NCBI RefSeq assembly: GCF_032464895.1
Contig: NZ_JAWDIC010000001.1
Span: 186,001-250,000, forward strand
Reading direction: 5' to 3'
DNA length: 64,000 bases
Origin: Phycicoccus sp. M110.8
GTDB taxonomy: Bacteria; Actinomycetota; Actinomycetes; Actinomycetales; Dermatophilaceae
This document shows positions 8,508 to 16,521 of this stretch, piece after piece. The translations under genes were made by a program, and so were the position numbers. Numbering within the stretch: position 1 is the stretch's first letter; every line of letters starts with the position of its first letter. The notes beneath the pieces are model-generated. The model was not told the origin of the DNA. It was given only the letters and a program-made list of their open reading frames with translations, and ran no database searches.

Positions 8508-9578
8508 TCAGAACTCGACCGGCACCTCGGGGACGACCTCGGCCGGCTTGTCGACCTGCGGGCCGACGCCCAGCTTCTCCTTGATCTTCTTCTCGATCTC
8601 GTTGGCGAGGTCGGGGTTGTCCTTGAGGAAGTTGCGGGCGTTCTCCTTGCCCTGCCCGAGCTGGTCGCCGTCGTAGGTGTACCAAGCGCCGGACTTGCGG
8701 ACGAACCCGTGCTCGACACCCATGTCGATGAGGCCGCCCTCACGCGAGATGCCCTGCCCGTAGAGGATGTCGAACTCGGCCTGCTTGAACGGCGGGGACA
8801 CCTTGTTCTTGACGACCTTGACGCGGGTGCGGTTGCCGACCGGCTCGCTGCCGTCCTTGAGGGTCTCGATCCGGCGGACGTCGAGGCGGACCGAGGCGTA
8901 GAACTTCAGCGCCTTGCCACCGGTCGTCGTCTCCGGCGAGCCGAACATGACGCCGATCTTCTCGCGGAGCTGGTTGATGAAGATCGCGGTCGTGCCGGTG
9001 GTGTTGAGCGCACCGGTGATCTTGCGCAGCGCCTGCGACATCAGGCGCGCCTGGAGGCCGACGTGGCTGTCACCCATCTCGCCCTCGATCTCGGCGCGCG
9101 GCACGAGCGCCGCCACCGAGTCGATGACGATGATGTCGAGGGCGCCGGAGCGGATCAGCATGTCGGCGATCTCGAGCGCCTGCTCACCGGTGTCGGGCTG
9201 GGACACGAGGAGGGCGTCGGTGTCGACGCCGAGCTTCTTGGCGTACTCGGGGTCGAGGGCGTGCTCGGCGTCGATGAACGCCGCGATGCCGCCGTTGCGC
9301 TGGGCGTTGGCCACGGCGTGCAGGGCGACGGTCGTCTTGCCCGAGGACTCCGGGCCGTAGATCTCGACGACGCGGCCGCGCGGCAGCCCGCCGATGCCCA
9401 GTGCGACGTCGAGGGAGATCGACCCGGTGGGGATGACCTCGATGGGGGGTCGGACGTCGTCGCCGAGGCGCATGACCGCGCCCTTGCCGAAGTTCTTCTC
9501 GATCTGACCCATGACGGTGTCGAGGGACCTTGCCTTCTGGTCCAGTCCCACTGCTGAGGGGTTGGTCGGTGCGGCCAT
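8508..9578 (-). CDS. recA: DNA recombinase RecA
   Basis: A 356-residue RecA, the strand-exchange ATPase and LexA co-protease of the SOS response. Walker A is GPESSGKTT, with the MAW-type region, L1/L2 loops ([30 protein letters not shown]) and the C-terminal acidic domain. No intein is present. ATG 9578 is chosen; GTG 9587 three codons upstream is an alternative and lies closer to the AAGGAAG motif. An SOS box lies about 190 bases upstream. Confidence 0.97.
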   Translation of the reverse strand: MAAPTNPSAVGLDQKARSLDTVMGQIEKNFGKGAVMRLGDDVRPPIEVIPTGSISLDVALGIGGLPRGRVVEIYGPESSGKTTVALHAVANAQRNGGIAAFIDAEHALDPEYAKKLGVDTDALLVSQPDTGEQALEIADMLIRSGALDIIVIDSVAALVPRAEIEGEMGDSHVGLQARLMSQALRKITGALNTTGTTAIFINQLREKIGVMFGSPETTTGGKALKFYASVRLDVRRIETLKDGSEPVGNRTRVKVVKNKVSPPFKQAEFDILYGQGISREGGLIDMGVEHGFVRKSGAWYTYDGDQLGQGKENARNFLKDNPDLANEIEKKIKEKLGVGPQVDKPAEVVPEVPVEF

Positions 9579-9773
9579 CTTCGCCACGCTTCCTTCTTTC
9601 GTCTCGTGTCGGGCGCGCCTGCCGTCGACCCTGCTGCAGCCTGGGCTCTGGTTGGCCTCGCACTCTCCTGCGTTCGGGTCAGACGCTAGGTGTCGGCACC
9701 GACAGCCGTCGCGAGGCCGAGTGCGGGCCTGTGGACGGTCGGTCTGGCGGGACGCCACCTGTGGAGAAACCTA

Positions 9774-9789
9774 CCGAACACGTGTTCGA
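9774..9789 (-). promoter_or_regulatory. LexA/SOS box upstream of recA
   Basis: On the minus strand this reads TCGAACACGTGTTCGG, containing a perfect 14-bp palindrome at 9775-9788 and matching the actinobacterial SOS consensus TCGAAC-N4-GTTCGA. A -10-like TAGGTT (9768-9773) directly abuts it on the recA side, so LexA would block that promoter. The recA leader would be about 180-190 bases. Confidence 0.8.
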
Positions 9790-9871
9790 AAGTCGCGCAC
9801 GTGCGCGGCCGACACGCCGGTCGCCCCCCGACGGACCCGACGTGCCGGCCGCAGTCCCTGCTGCCGCCTCC

Positions 9872-10234
9872 TCAGCGGGTGACGGCGTCCCGCGCCCGGA
9901 CCATGGCCTGGCGCAAGTCGTCGAACGCGTGCTCGACGCCGGACGTGACGGCCTCGACCGCCTCCTCCGCGGCCTCGCCCCGGTTCTCCACCCGAGCCCG
10001 CGCCTTCGCGATCCGGTGCCGGACGTCGGCGAGCGCCGCCGCGAGCCGCTCGTCGGCCTCCATGCGCCCGAGGTGGTACTGCAGCTCGAGGTCGTCGAGC
10101 CGGCCGGCCCACTGCTCGATCCGCGTGCGCGCCAGCTCGATCCGCAGGCCGACGATCTCCGCCTGCAGCGCGTCGATCCGATCCCGGGTCGCCGTCTCGT
10201 CCTTGGCCGTGCGGTCGTCCTTCTCCGCGGTCAT
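9872..10234 (-). CDS. Hypothetical coiled-coil protein
   Basis: A 120-residue protein, highly charged and almost entirely helix-forming, with heptad-like patterns from residue 10 to about 100 (for example RIDALQAEIVGLRIELARTR), so a coiled coil is likely. It has no signal peptide, membrane segment or cysteine. ATG 10234 has GAGAGGAAC upstream. It is divergent from the DUF1876 gene. I do not recognise the family; a cytoplasmic structural or scaffolding role is only a guess. Confidence 0.6.
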   Translation of the reverse strand: MTAEKDDRTAKDETATRDRIDALQAEIVGLRIELARTRIEQWAGRLDDLELQYHLGRMEADERLAAALADVRHRIAKARARVENRGEAAEEAVEAVTSGVEHAFDDLRQAMVRARDAVTR

Positions 10235-10385
10235 GTCCTCGTTCCTCTCCGGTTCGGCGGGCGCCGGACCCCGGCACCTCTTCCATGCTGGGAGCCGCCC
10301 CCGACCCGGAACAGGGACTTCGGACCCGGGTGGGCGACCGGCGCCCGGTGGAGCGTGGGCGTGAGCCCGCACCGAGGAGGACGCC

Positions 10386-10655
10386 ATGACGCACGACGGC
10401 ACGTGGGAGATCTCGATCTCCCTCGACGAGCACGACGGACGCACCCGCGCGGAGGTCCGGCTGCACACGCACGGCGGCACCCACTTGCGCGGCGTCGGGT
10501 GGGCCGACCGCAACCCCAAGGACCCCGAGGTGCCCCAGATCGGCGAGGAGCTCGCCGTGTCGCGCGCGCTCTCCGAGCTGGCCCACGAGCTCCTGCAGAG
10601 CACGGCGGACGACATCGCCGCCTCGCTGCACCACCCGGTGACCCTGCGCCGCTGA
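10386..10655 (+). CDS. DUF1876 domain protein (dsRBD-like)
   Basis: An 89-residue protein matching the actinobacterial DUF1876 family as I know it: WEISISLDEHDGRTRAEVRL, then GVGWADRNPKDPEVPQIGEE, then a C-terminal helix ending DIAASL. The family adopts a double-stranded RNA-binding-like fold but has no established function. GAGGAGG lies eight bases before the ATG. The ABC transporter ATPase gene follows 33 bases later in the same direction, though a functional link is not indicated. Confidence 0.8.
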   Translation: MTHDGTWEISISLDEHDGRTRAEVRLHTHGGTHLRGVGWADRNPKDPEVPQIGEELAVSRALSELAHELLQSTADDIAASLHHPVTLRR

Positions 10656-10688
10656 CGCCGCAGCAGACCCACCGACCCCTTCTCCGCC

Positions 10689-11654
10689 ATGAGCGCCCCG
10701 GCCGGCACCCCGTCACACGAGCACGTCCTGGTCGCCCAGCACCTGACGCGCAGTTTCGGCGACCGGGTGGCAGTGGACGACGTCTCGTTCCACATCGCGC
10801 CCGGCGAGGCCTACGGGCTCCTCGGCCCCAACGGGGCCGGCAAGACCACGACGATCCGGCTCGTGTGCGGGCTGCTCACCCCCGACGCGGGGTCGGTGGA
10901 GGTGACGGGCATCCCGGTCAGCGCCGGCGCGACCCGCGCCAAGGCCCGCATCGGCTACGTCCCGCAGGACGTCTCGCTCTACCCGGACCTCACCGCCCGG
11001 GAGAACCTCGCCTTCTTCGGCCGGCTCTACCGGCTCTCGGGGTCGACGCTGCGCGCCCGCGTGGACGAGGTGCTCGACCTGGTGGACCTGCGCGACCGGG
11101 GCGACGACCGGGTCGAGTCCTACAGCGGCGGTATGCGGCGCCGGCTCAACATCGGCGCGAGCCTGCTGCACCGGCCCGAGCTGCTCGTCCTCGACGAGCC
11201 CACCGTCGGGGTGGACCCGCAGAGCCGCCACGCGATCATGGAGAGCATCCGCGCGCTCGGCTCCTCCGGCCTCGCCGTGCTCTACACGACGCACTACATG
11301 GAGGAGGCGGAGCGCCTCTGCGACCGGGTCGCCATCATCGACCGTGGACGCCTCGTCGCCGAGGGCACGCGCCGCGAGCTCGTTGCCCGGGTGGGCGAAC
11401 GCGACCGGATCCTGTTGTCCGCCAGTGGTTCCCTGGCCACGTTCGCGGAGACGTGCCGGTCGATGGAGGGGATCGACAGCGTCGACGTCTCCGACTCCTC
11501 GGTCGAGCTGCTGGCGACCGAGGGGCGCCTGCGACTGCCCTGCGTGCTGGCCGCCGCCACCAGTGCGGGGGCAGCGGTGCGCTCGGTCGAGGTGGTCGAG
11601 CCCGACCTCGAGGCGGTCTTCCTGCACCTGACCGGCACGGCCCTCAGGGAGTGA
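10689..11654 (+). CDS. ABC transporter ATP-binding protein (ABC-2 export system 1)
   Basis: A 321-residue nucleotide-binding subunit: Walker A GPNGAGKTT, Q-loop VPQDVSLYPDLTARE, signature [13 protein letters not shown], Walker B LLVLDEPTVGVDP and H-loop TTHYMEEAE. The C-terminal 80 residues form the extra domain of DrrA/NodI-type exporters. It is the first gene of a four-member unit with permease 1, a small repeat ORF and permease 2, with only a few bases or overlaps between them. Likely exports a lipid or drug-like molecule; substrate unknown. Confidence 0.9.
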   Translation: MSAPAGTPSHEHVLVAQHLTRSFGDRVAVDDVSFHIAPGEAYGLLGPNGAGKTTTIRLVCGLLTPDAGSVEVTGIPVSAGATRAKARIGYVPQDVSLYPDLTARENLAFFGRLYRLSGSTLRARVDEVLDLVDLRDRGDDRVESYSGGMRRRLNIGASLLHRPELLVLDEPTVGVDPQSRHAIMESIRALGSSGLAVLYTTHYMEEAERLCDRVAIIDRGRLVAEGTRRELVARVGERDRILLSASGSLATFAETCRSMEGIDSVDVSDSSVELLATEGRLRLPCVLAAATSAGAAVRSVEVVEPDLEAVFLHLTGTALRE

Positions 11655-11657
11655 GAC

Positions 11658-12824
11658 GTGCACCCCGTCCTCGCCATCGCCCTGAAGGACCTGCGGCAGC
11701 GCATGCGCGACCGGTCGGTGTGGGTGCTGGGGTTCCTCGCACCGCTGGCGGTGGCGGCGCTGATCAGCCTCGCGTTCGGGGGCGCGCAGACGTTCCACAC
11801 GTCGGTGGCGGTGGTGGACGAGGACCACGGTGCGATCGCCGCCGGCTTCACGCAGTTCCTGCGCAGCCCCGACCTCCACGGCCTGCTGACGGTGCGGACC
11901 GTGTCCGGCACTGCCGACGCCCGGGCGAAGGTCGCGAACGGCACGCTCGGCGCGGCATACGTCATCCCGGCGGGCTTCTCCGACGCGGTGACGGCCGGGC
12001 GCAGCCAGCCCATCACGGTGCTCGCCAGCGTGGACGCCACGGTGGCCGCGCAGGTGGCGAGGGCGCTCGCCCAGTCGTTCACCGCGCACCTCGAGGGCGT
12101 GCAGCTGTCGGTGCGCACGGCGGTGGCGGCAGGCGCCCCGCCGAGCGCGATCGCCGCCCTCGCCGCGCAGGCCTCGACCAGGGAGCTGCCCGAGCAGGCG
12201 CAGCCCCGGGCGTCCGGGGCCAAGACCCTCACCGCGGTCAGCTACTACGCGCCGGCGATGGGCACGTTCTTCATGTTCTTCGCGATCGGGTTCGGCTCGC
12301 GCGGCTGGTTCCTCGAGCGCAGCGGCGGGACCCTGGAGCGGTTGGCCGTGGCCCCCATGGGGATGGGCGCCGTGCTGGCGGGCAAGTCGCTCGCGACGTT
12401 CGTCTACGGCGCCGCCAGCCTCGGCACGGTGGCGCTCGTGAGCTCGCTCGCCTTCGGGGCGGACTGGGGTCCCCCACCTGTCGTGGTGGCGCTGGTCCTC
12501 GCGCTGGCCCTGACGCTGGTGGGCCTCACCGCCCTCGTGATCACGCTGGCGCGCACCGAGCGACAGGCGGAGGGCATCGCCTCGATCATCACGTTCGGGC
12601 TGGTGCTGCTCGGTGGCAACTTCGTCTTCATCTCGCAGGCGCCGGACGCCGTGCGCACGCTGTCGCGCCTCACCCCGAACGGGTGGGCCCTGCGGGCGTT
12701 CACCGACCTGTCGGGTGGGGCGCCATGGACGGCGGCGGTCGTACCGTTGCTGGCGGTGCTGGCGTTCGCCGCCGGGACGGCGTTCATCGCCTTCCTGCTG
12801 CGCGGTCGGGTGCTGGCGCGATGA
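11658..12824 (+). CDS. ABC-2 type permease, subunit 1
   Basis: A 388-residue permease: one transmembrane helix near residues 25-45, a large extracytoplasmic domain (about residues 50-190), then a C-terminal bundle of five or six helices starting at YYAPAMGTFFMFFAIGFG. This is the ABC2_membrane_3/YhgE-like architecture. GTG 11658 lies three bases after the ATPase stop codon. The stop codon overlaps the ATG of the small repeat ORF (ATGA). With permease 2 it probably makes a heterodimeric channel. Confidence 0.85.
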   Translation: MHPVLAIALKDLRQRMRDRSVWVLGFLAPLAVAALISLAFGGAQTFHTSVAVVDEDHGAIAAGFTQFLRSPDLHGLLTVRTVSGTADARAKVANGTLGAAYVIPAGFSDAVTAGRSQPITVLASVDATVAAQVARALAQSFTAHLEGVQLSVRTAVAAGAPPSAIAALAAQASTRELPEQAQPRASGAKTLTAVSYYAPAMGTFFMFFAIGFGSRGWFLERSGGTLERLAVAPMGMGAVLAGKSLATFVYGAASLGTVALVSSLAFGADWGPPPVVVALVLALALTLVGLTALVITLARTERQAEGIASIITFGLVLLGGNFVFISQAPDAVRTLSRLTPNGWALRAFTDLSGGAPWTAAVVPLLAVLAFAAGTAFIAFLLRGRVLAR

Positions 12825-12949
12825 CCGGCCGGGAGATGAGTGGTCGCGCGAAGTCGGGGCGGCCGACGGCCGGGCGGCCTACGACGGGACGGGCGACGAC
12901 GGGACGGGCGACGACGGGGCGGGCGACGACGGGGCGGCGGTCGCGATGA
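12821..12949 (+). CDS. Small Thr/Gly/Arg repeat ORF between two permeases
   Basis: A 42-codon frame whose ATG overlaps the upstream permease stop (ATGA at 12821) and whose stop overlaps the next permease ATG (ATGA at 12946). It encodes MTGREMSGRAKSGRPTAG followed by TTGRA repeats ending in RRSR, made by a 15-bp tandem repeat. The double overlap suggests translational coupling: the ribosome would reach permease 2 by passing through this ORF. Whether the basic peptide itself has a role is unknown; it could be only a spacer. No homologue recognised. Confidence 0.45.
   Translation: MTGREMSGRAKSGRPTAGRPTTGRATTGRATTGRATTGRRSR
12881..12940 (+). repeat. 15-bp tandem repeat, four copies
   Basis: Unit ACGACGGGACGGGCG; copies three and four carry a single A-to-G change each and the last is slightly degenerate at its end. 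Being a multiple of three, copy-number change would keep the small ORF in frame. Confidence 0.85.
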
Positions 12950-14109
12950 CCGCCCTGACGCTGGCGTGGACCGAGCTGCGGCGGGCGGCGCGTGACCGCA
13001 CCTTCCTGTTCTTCGCGCTGTTCCTGCCGTTCATGGTCATCCTGCTCATCGGGGTGACGACGTCGGGGTTCGCGCAGGAGCGGGTCGCCGTGGTCCAGGG
13101 AGACCGCAGCGCCATGGCGAACTCGCTGGTGACCGAGCTGGACGCGGCCCCGGGCCTGCAGGTCGTGCGCGTGGCGGACCGGGAGGCTGGCGTCCAACGG
13201 CTGCGGTCCGGCGAGGTGACGGCGGTAGTGCTGGTCCCGCCGGACTTCTCGACCACGCTGGAAGCGGGCCGCTCGGTGGTCCTGCCGGTGCTGACCACCG
13301 GCGCAGTGGGTTCGGGCGGCTCGACACTCACGACCATCCGGTCCGTCGTCGCGCGACAGGCTGCGACGGTGCAGGCCGCGGCGTTCGCCACCGAACGCGT
13401 CGGCGGCACGTTCGCGCAGAACCGGGCTCGCGCCCTGGCCCTGCAGAGCCAGGCGCCGGTCGCGGGAGTGCGCACCGTGGTCGTCGACAGCGCGAGCAAC
13501 TACCTGCCGCTCGGCTTCAGCTACAGCGCACCGACCATGCTGGTGCTCTTCGTCTTCATCAACGCGATGGCCGGCGGCGCCGCGATCATCCAGACCCGGC
13601 GGCTGGGCATCTTCTCCCGGGCCCTGGCCGCACCCGTCCGGCCGCGCGACCTCGTCCTGGGCGAGGGCCTGTGCTACCTCACCCTCGCCGCAGCCCAGGC
13701 CGCGCTCATCGTGGTCGTCGGCGCGGTCGTCTTCGGTGTCGGCTGGGGGGACCCGCTCGCGGCGGGACTGCTCATCGGCGTGTGGTGCCTCGTCGGGACC
13801 GGCGCCGGCCTCGTCAGCGGGACGCTCTTCCACACACCCGAGCAGGCCAGTGCGATCGGGCCGGCGGTCGGGATCGCCTTCGGGATGCTCGGCGGCTGCA
13901 TGTGGCCGCTCGAGATCGTGCCTGCCGGCGTCCGGGCCGCCGGGCACCTCACGCCGCACGCCTGGGCCGTCGACGCCTGGGTGACGCTGCTGTCGCGTGG
14001 GGGCGGGGTCGGCGACATCCTGGTGGAGCTGGCCGTGCTGGCCGGGTTCGCGGTGCTGCTGCTGGCCACGGCGACGCTGCGCCTGCGCCGCTCGCTGGTC
14101 ACCGGCTGA
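12946..14109 (+). CDS. ABC-2 type permease, subunit 2
   Basis: A 387-residue permease with the same plan as subunit 1: an N-terminal helix (FLFFALFLPFMVILLIGV), an extracytoplasmic domain, then a C-terminal helix bundle beginning at YSAPTMLVLFVFINAMAGG. ATG 12946 is set by its overlap with the stop of the small repeat ORF; the longer open frame upstream lies inside permease 1. The gene ends just before a cluster of stem-loops that probably terminates the operon. Confidence 0.85.
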   Translation: MTALTLAWTELRRAARDRTFLFFALFLPFMVILLIGVTTSGFAQERVAVVQGDRSAMANSLVTELDAAPGLQVVRVADREAGVQRLRSGEVTAVVLVPPDFSTTLEAGRSVVLPVLTTGAVGSGGSTLTTIRSVVARQAATVQAAAFATERVGGTFAQNRARALALQSQAPVAGVRTVVVDSASNYLPLGFSYSAPTMLVLFVFINAMAGGAAIIQTRRLGIFSRALAAPVRPRDLVLGEGLCYLTLAAAQAALIVVVGAVVFGVGWGDPLAAGLLIGVWCLVGTGAGLVSGTLFHTPEQASAIGPAVGIAFGMLGGCMWPLEIVPAGVRAAGHLTPHAWAVDAWVTLLSRGGGVGDILVELAVLAGFAVLLLATATLRLRRSLVTG

Positions 14110-14110
14110 C

Positions 14111-14132
14111 GCTCGTCTGCGCGCAGACGAGC
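14111..14132. terminator. 22-bp perfect palindrome after the ABC operon
   Basis: GCTCGTCTGCG and its complement abut with no loop, starting one base after the permease stop codon. It would form a strong hairpin in either direction and lies between two convergent genes. Confidence 0.5.
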
Positions 14133-14171
14133 GGGTGGGTGGGGACGCGGGTCTGACACAGACGATCGCGT

Positions 14172-14202
14172 CACTGCGCGCGGATCCGCTCTCTGCGCAG
14201 TG
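14172..14202. terminator. Stem-loop with 8-bp arms
   Basis: CACTGCGC and GCGCAGTG flank 15 bases. It is the middle member of three inverted repeats in the 180-bp convergent gap. Confidence 0.4.
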
Positions 14203-14206
14203 GCAC

Positions 14207-14228
14207 GGAGGTCTGTGCGCAGACCTCC
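14207..14228. terminator. Stem-loop with 9-bp arms and TGCG loop
   Basis: GGAGGTCTG pairs with CAGACCTCC around a four-base loop. It shares the CTG-TGCG-CAG core with the palindrome at 14111, suggesting the hairpins are related copies. It lies 62 bases past the stop of the minus-strand GNAT gene. Confidence 0.45.
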
Positions 14229-14289
14229 GGGTCGGGGGCGCCGGGGACCGCGGCATGTCGGGTGGTCGTGGCCTCCGTGGGCGCGTCGG

Positions 14290-14754
14290 TCAGGGACGGC
14301 GGCGCATGGGGGTGTGCGGGATGCCGTCCTCGACGAAGCCCCGCCCGTCGGGCACGAACCCGAACCCGGCGTACCAGTCGGCCAGGTGCGACTGGGCGTC
14401 GAGGACGACGTCGCGCTCCCCTGCCAGGTCCAGTGCGGCCCGCACCAGCCGGGCCGCCAGCCCGCGCCCCCGTGCGGACTCGGCTGTCGCGACCCGACCG
14501 ACACGCAGCGCCGTGCCGTCCTCCAGCACCCGCAACGTCGAGACCGGCACGCCGTCGACCTCCACCCACAGGTGCCTGGCCGAGGGCTCGCTGTCGCGGC
14601 CGTCGAGGTCGAGGTAGGGGCAGTCCTGCTCGACCACGAAGACCTGCGAGCGCAACGCCCAGAGCCGGTATGCCGTGTGCGCGTCGAGCTCCTCGAACGT
14701 CGCCACCCGGACCGGCGACTCGGGCGTGGACGGGTCGACGAGGTGGCGCGGCAT
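14290..14754 (-). CDS. ElaA-like GNAT acetyltransferase
   Basis: A 154-residue protein of the ElaA branch of GNAT acetyltransferases: the N-terminal half has RSQVFVVEQDCPYLDLDGRD, typical of ElaA, and the acetyl-CoA loop is SARGRGLAARL, followed by DAQSHLADWYAGFGFVPDG. Substrate unknown. The start codon ATG lies inside a copy of the GTATGCCG octamer and is seven bases from a TAGCCT hexamer with no ribosome-binding site, suggesting a leaderless message. Confidence 0.8.
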   Translation of the reverse strand: MPRHLVDPSTPESPVRVATFEELDAHTAYRLWALRSQVFVVEQDCPYLDLDGRDSEPSARHLWVEVDGVPVSTLRVLEDGTALRVGRVATAESARGRGLAARLVRAALDLAGERDVVLDAQSHLADWYAGFGFVPDGRGFVEDGIPHTPMRRRP

Positions 14755-14761
14755 ACGGACG

Positions 14762-14767
14762 AGGCTA
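14762..14767 (-). promoter_or_regulatory. -10 element of a leaderless promoter
   Basis: TAGCCT on the minus strand, seven bases before the ATG at 14754. It lies between the ElaA-like gene and the end of the upstream permease gene, implying separate transcription of the acetyltransferase. Confidence 0.4.
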
Positions 14768-15622
14768 CGAGAGCAGGAGGCGCTCGAGTCGACGGGCCGC
14801 CCCCAGGACCCCGACGAGTCCCAGCACGACGAGGTAGGCGACGTGGCCGAGCACGCCCCAGCCCATGTCCCCGAGCATGAGGGCACGCTCGAGGGCGACC
14901 CCGTGGTACAGCGGCGTCGCCCGGACGAGCCACTGCAGCGCGTCGGGGTAGGTCGCCAGCGGGAAGAAGGTCGCCGAGAACAGGAACATCGGCTGGATCG
15001 CGAGCGTGACGTAGTCGAAGTCGACCCACGAGCGCATGAACGTCGTCGCGAACATCCCCAGCGCGGCGAACGCGAACCCGATGAAGACCGCAGCCGGCAC
15101 CGCCAGCACCGCCCACCACGAGTGCACCGCACCCGCGAGCAGCGCCACGACGAGGAACGCCAGCGAGTACAGCCCGCCGCGGATCAGCGACCAGGAGATC
15201 TCCCCCACGGCGATGTCCCGCGGACCCATCGGGGTCGCCAGCACGGCGTCGTAGAGCTTGGCGTACTTGAGCTTGAAGAATACGTTGAACGTCGAGTCGA
15301 ACACGGCACCATTCATCGCCGACGCGGCGAGCAGGGCCGGTGCGACGAACTGCGGATAGGTGACGACCATCCCGCTGTCGGTTGTCACCGTCCTCACCAG
15401 CGCCCCGATGCCCACGCCGAGCGAGAACAGGTAGAACACCGGCTCGGCGAACCCGGTGACGAGCGCGATCCACCCGTGGCGGAAGGAGGTGACGTTGCGC
15501 TCGACCAGCATCCGCGCGAGCCCGGCGCCGGCCGGCACCGGGACGGCGCGCGCCAACCGGGTCGCCGCCGTCGGGCGGGAGGGACCGCCCGGGCGGGTCG
15601 GGGTCGTCGAGGTGGCGCTCAC
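14765..15622 (-). CDS. ABC-2 type permease (export system 2), subunit B
   Basis: A 285-residue DrrB/NodJ-type permease with six predicted helices, including GFAEPVFYLFSLGVGIGAL, AFLVVALLAGAV and FVAPALLAASAMNGAVF; a cytoplasmic Pro/Thr-rich N-terminus of about 25 residues precedes them. GTG 15622 overlaps the stop of the preceding permease (GTGA). It is the last gene of an ATPase-permease-permease unit, and its sequence resembles its neighbour, as expected for a duplicated pair. Confidence 0.88.
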   Translation of the reverse strand: MSATSTTPTRPGGPSRPTAATRLARAVPVPAGAGLARMLVERNVTSFRHGWIALVTGFAEPVFYLFSLGVGIGALVRTVTTDSGMVVTYPQFVAPALLAASAMNGAVFDSTFNVFFKLKYAKLYDAVLATPMGPRDIAVGEISWSLIRGGLYSLAFLVVALLAGAVHSWWAVLAVPAAVFIGFAFAALGMFATTFMRSWVDFDYVTLAIQPMFLFSATFFPLATYPDALQWLVRATPLYHGVALERALMLGDMGWGVLGHVAYLVVLGLVGVLGAARRLERLLLS

Positions 15623-16521
15623 GGTTCGAGCCTCCTGGTGAAGGTGCGGTGCGCGAGCCACGCACCCACGGCGGCATACAGGGCGAGCACGAGCAGGTGG
15701 CCCGCGAAGGGGAGGACGGACACGTCGCCGACCGACACCGACCGGGCGGCGGCGACGCCGTGCCACAGCGGGGTCACCCAGGCGACCGGCTGCATCCAGG
15801 CCGGCAGCTGATCGACCGGGAAGAACGTGCCGGAGAAGAGCATGAGCGGCGTGATGATCCAGCGGTAGAGGATGTTGAAGCCGTTGTCGCCCTCCTGCGT
15901 GGCGGTGAAGGCGAACATCGGTGTCGAGAACGCGAGGCCGGTCAGGACCGCGATCGGCAGGCACAACACCGCCCACCACGAGTCGAACCCGCCGAACAGG
16001 GCCGCGATGACCATGAAGATCGAGGTCGCCATGACCAGGTGCAGGCCGACCATCGTGAAGTGGCCGGCCAGCACGTCGCGCACACGCAGGGGCGTCGCGA
16101 GCTGGGCGTGGTAGCCCATGTTCCACTTGATGTAGCCGAGCACCTGGTAGCTCGACTCGCCCCACGCGACCCACATCGACTGGGCGGCGACGATGGCCGG
16201 GACGACGAAGTGCAGGTACGGCGTGCCGTCGACCCCGCCCGCACGCGAGTCGACGAGCGAGCCGAGGCCGACACCCATCGCGAGCAGGAACAGCACCGGC
16301 GAGAGCACCCGGGTGATGACCGAGCCGCGCCAGGTGCGCCGGTAGACGGTCGCGTGGTAGCCGAGGACGGCCAGCAGCCGCTCTCCCCCGCTCATGGGGG
16401 CGCGGACGCCGTGCGCGGCCCGGCTGCCGGCGACCGACGAGCCGTCGGCGGGACCGTGGCCGCCGCCCCCCTGACCGGGAGACGGCTGCGAGGCCGAGGG
16501 CTGGGAGTGGGCGATGGACAT
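15619..16521 (-). CDS. ABC-2 type permease (export system 2), subunit A
   Basis: A 300-residue permease of the same type. After a cytoplasmic Gly/Ser-rich tail of about 45 residues come six helices (SPVLFLLAMGVGLGSLV, FVVPAIVAAQSMWVAWG, MATSIFMVIAALFG, and others). The conserved ABC-2 stretch LFSGTFFPVDQLP is present. Its ATG overlaps the ATPase stop codon (ATGA), giving tight coupling within the operon. Confidence 0.88.
   Translation of the reverse strand: MSIAHSQPSASQPSPGQGGGGHGPADGSSVAGSRAAHGVRAPMSGGERLLAVLGYHATVYRRTWRGSVITRVLSPVLFLLAMGVGLGSLVDSRAGGVDGTPYLHFVVPAIVAAQSMWVAWGESSYQVLGYIKWNMGYHAQLATPLRVRDVLAGHFTMVGLHLVMATSIFMVIAALFGGFDSWWAVLCLPIAVLTGLAFSTPMFAFTATQEGDNGFNILYRWIITPLMLFSGTFFPVDQLPAWMQPVAWVTPLWHGVAAARSVSVGDVSVLPFAGHLLVLALYAAVGAWLAHRTFTRRLEP

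Noticed and set aside
9530-12949. 1139-codon plus-strand frame
   Set aside because: It runs through the recA upstream region, an antisense stretch of the coiled-coil gene, and the ABC ATPase and permease genes in the wrong frame. Only its last 42 codons coincide with a plausible small ORF.
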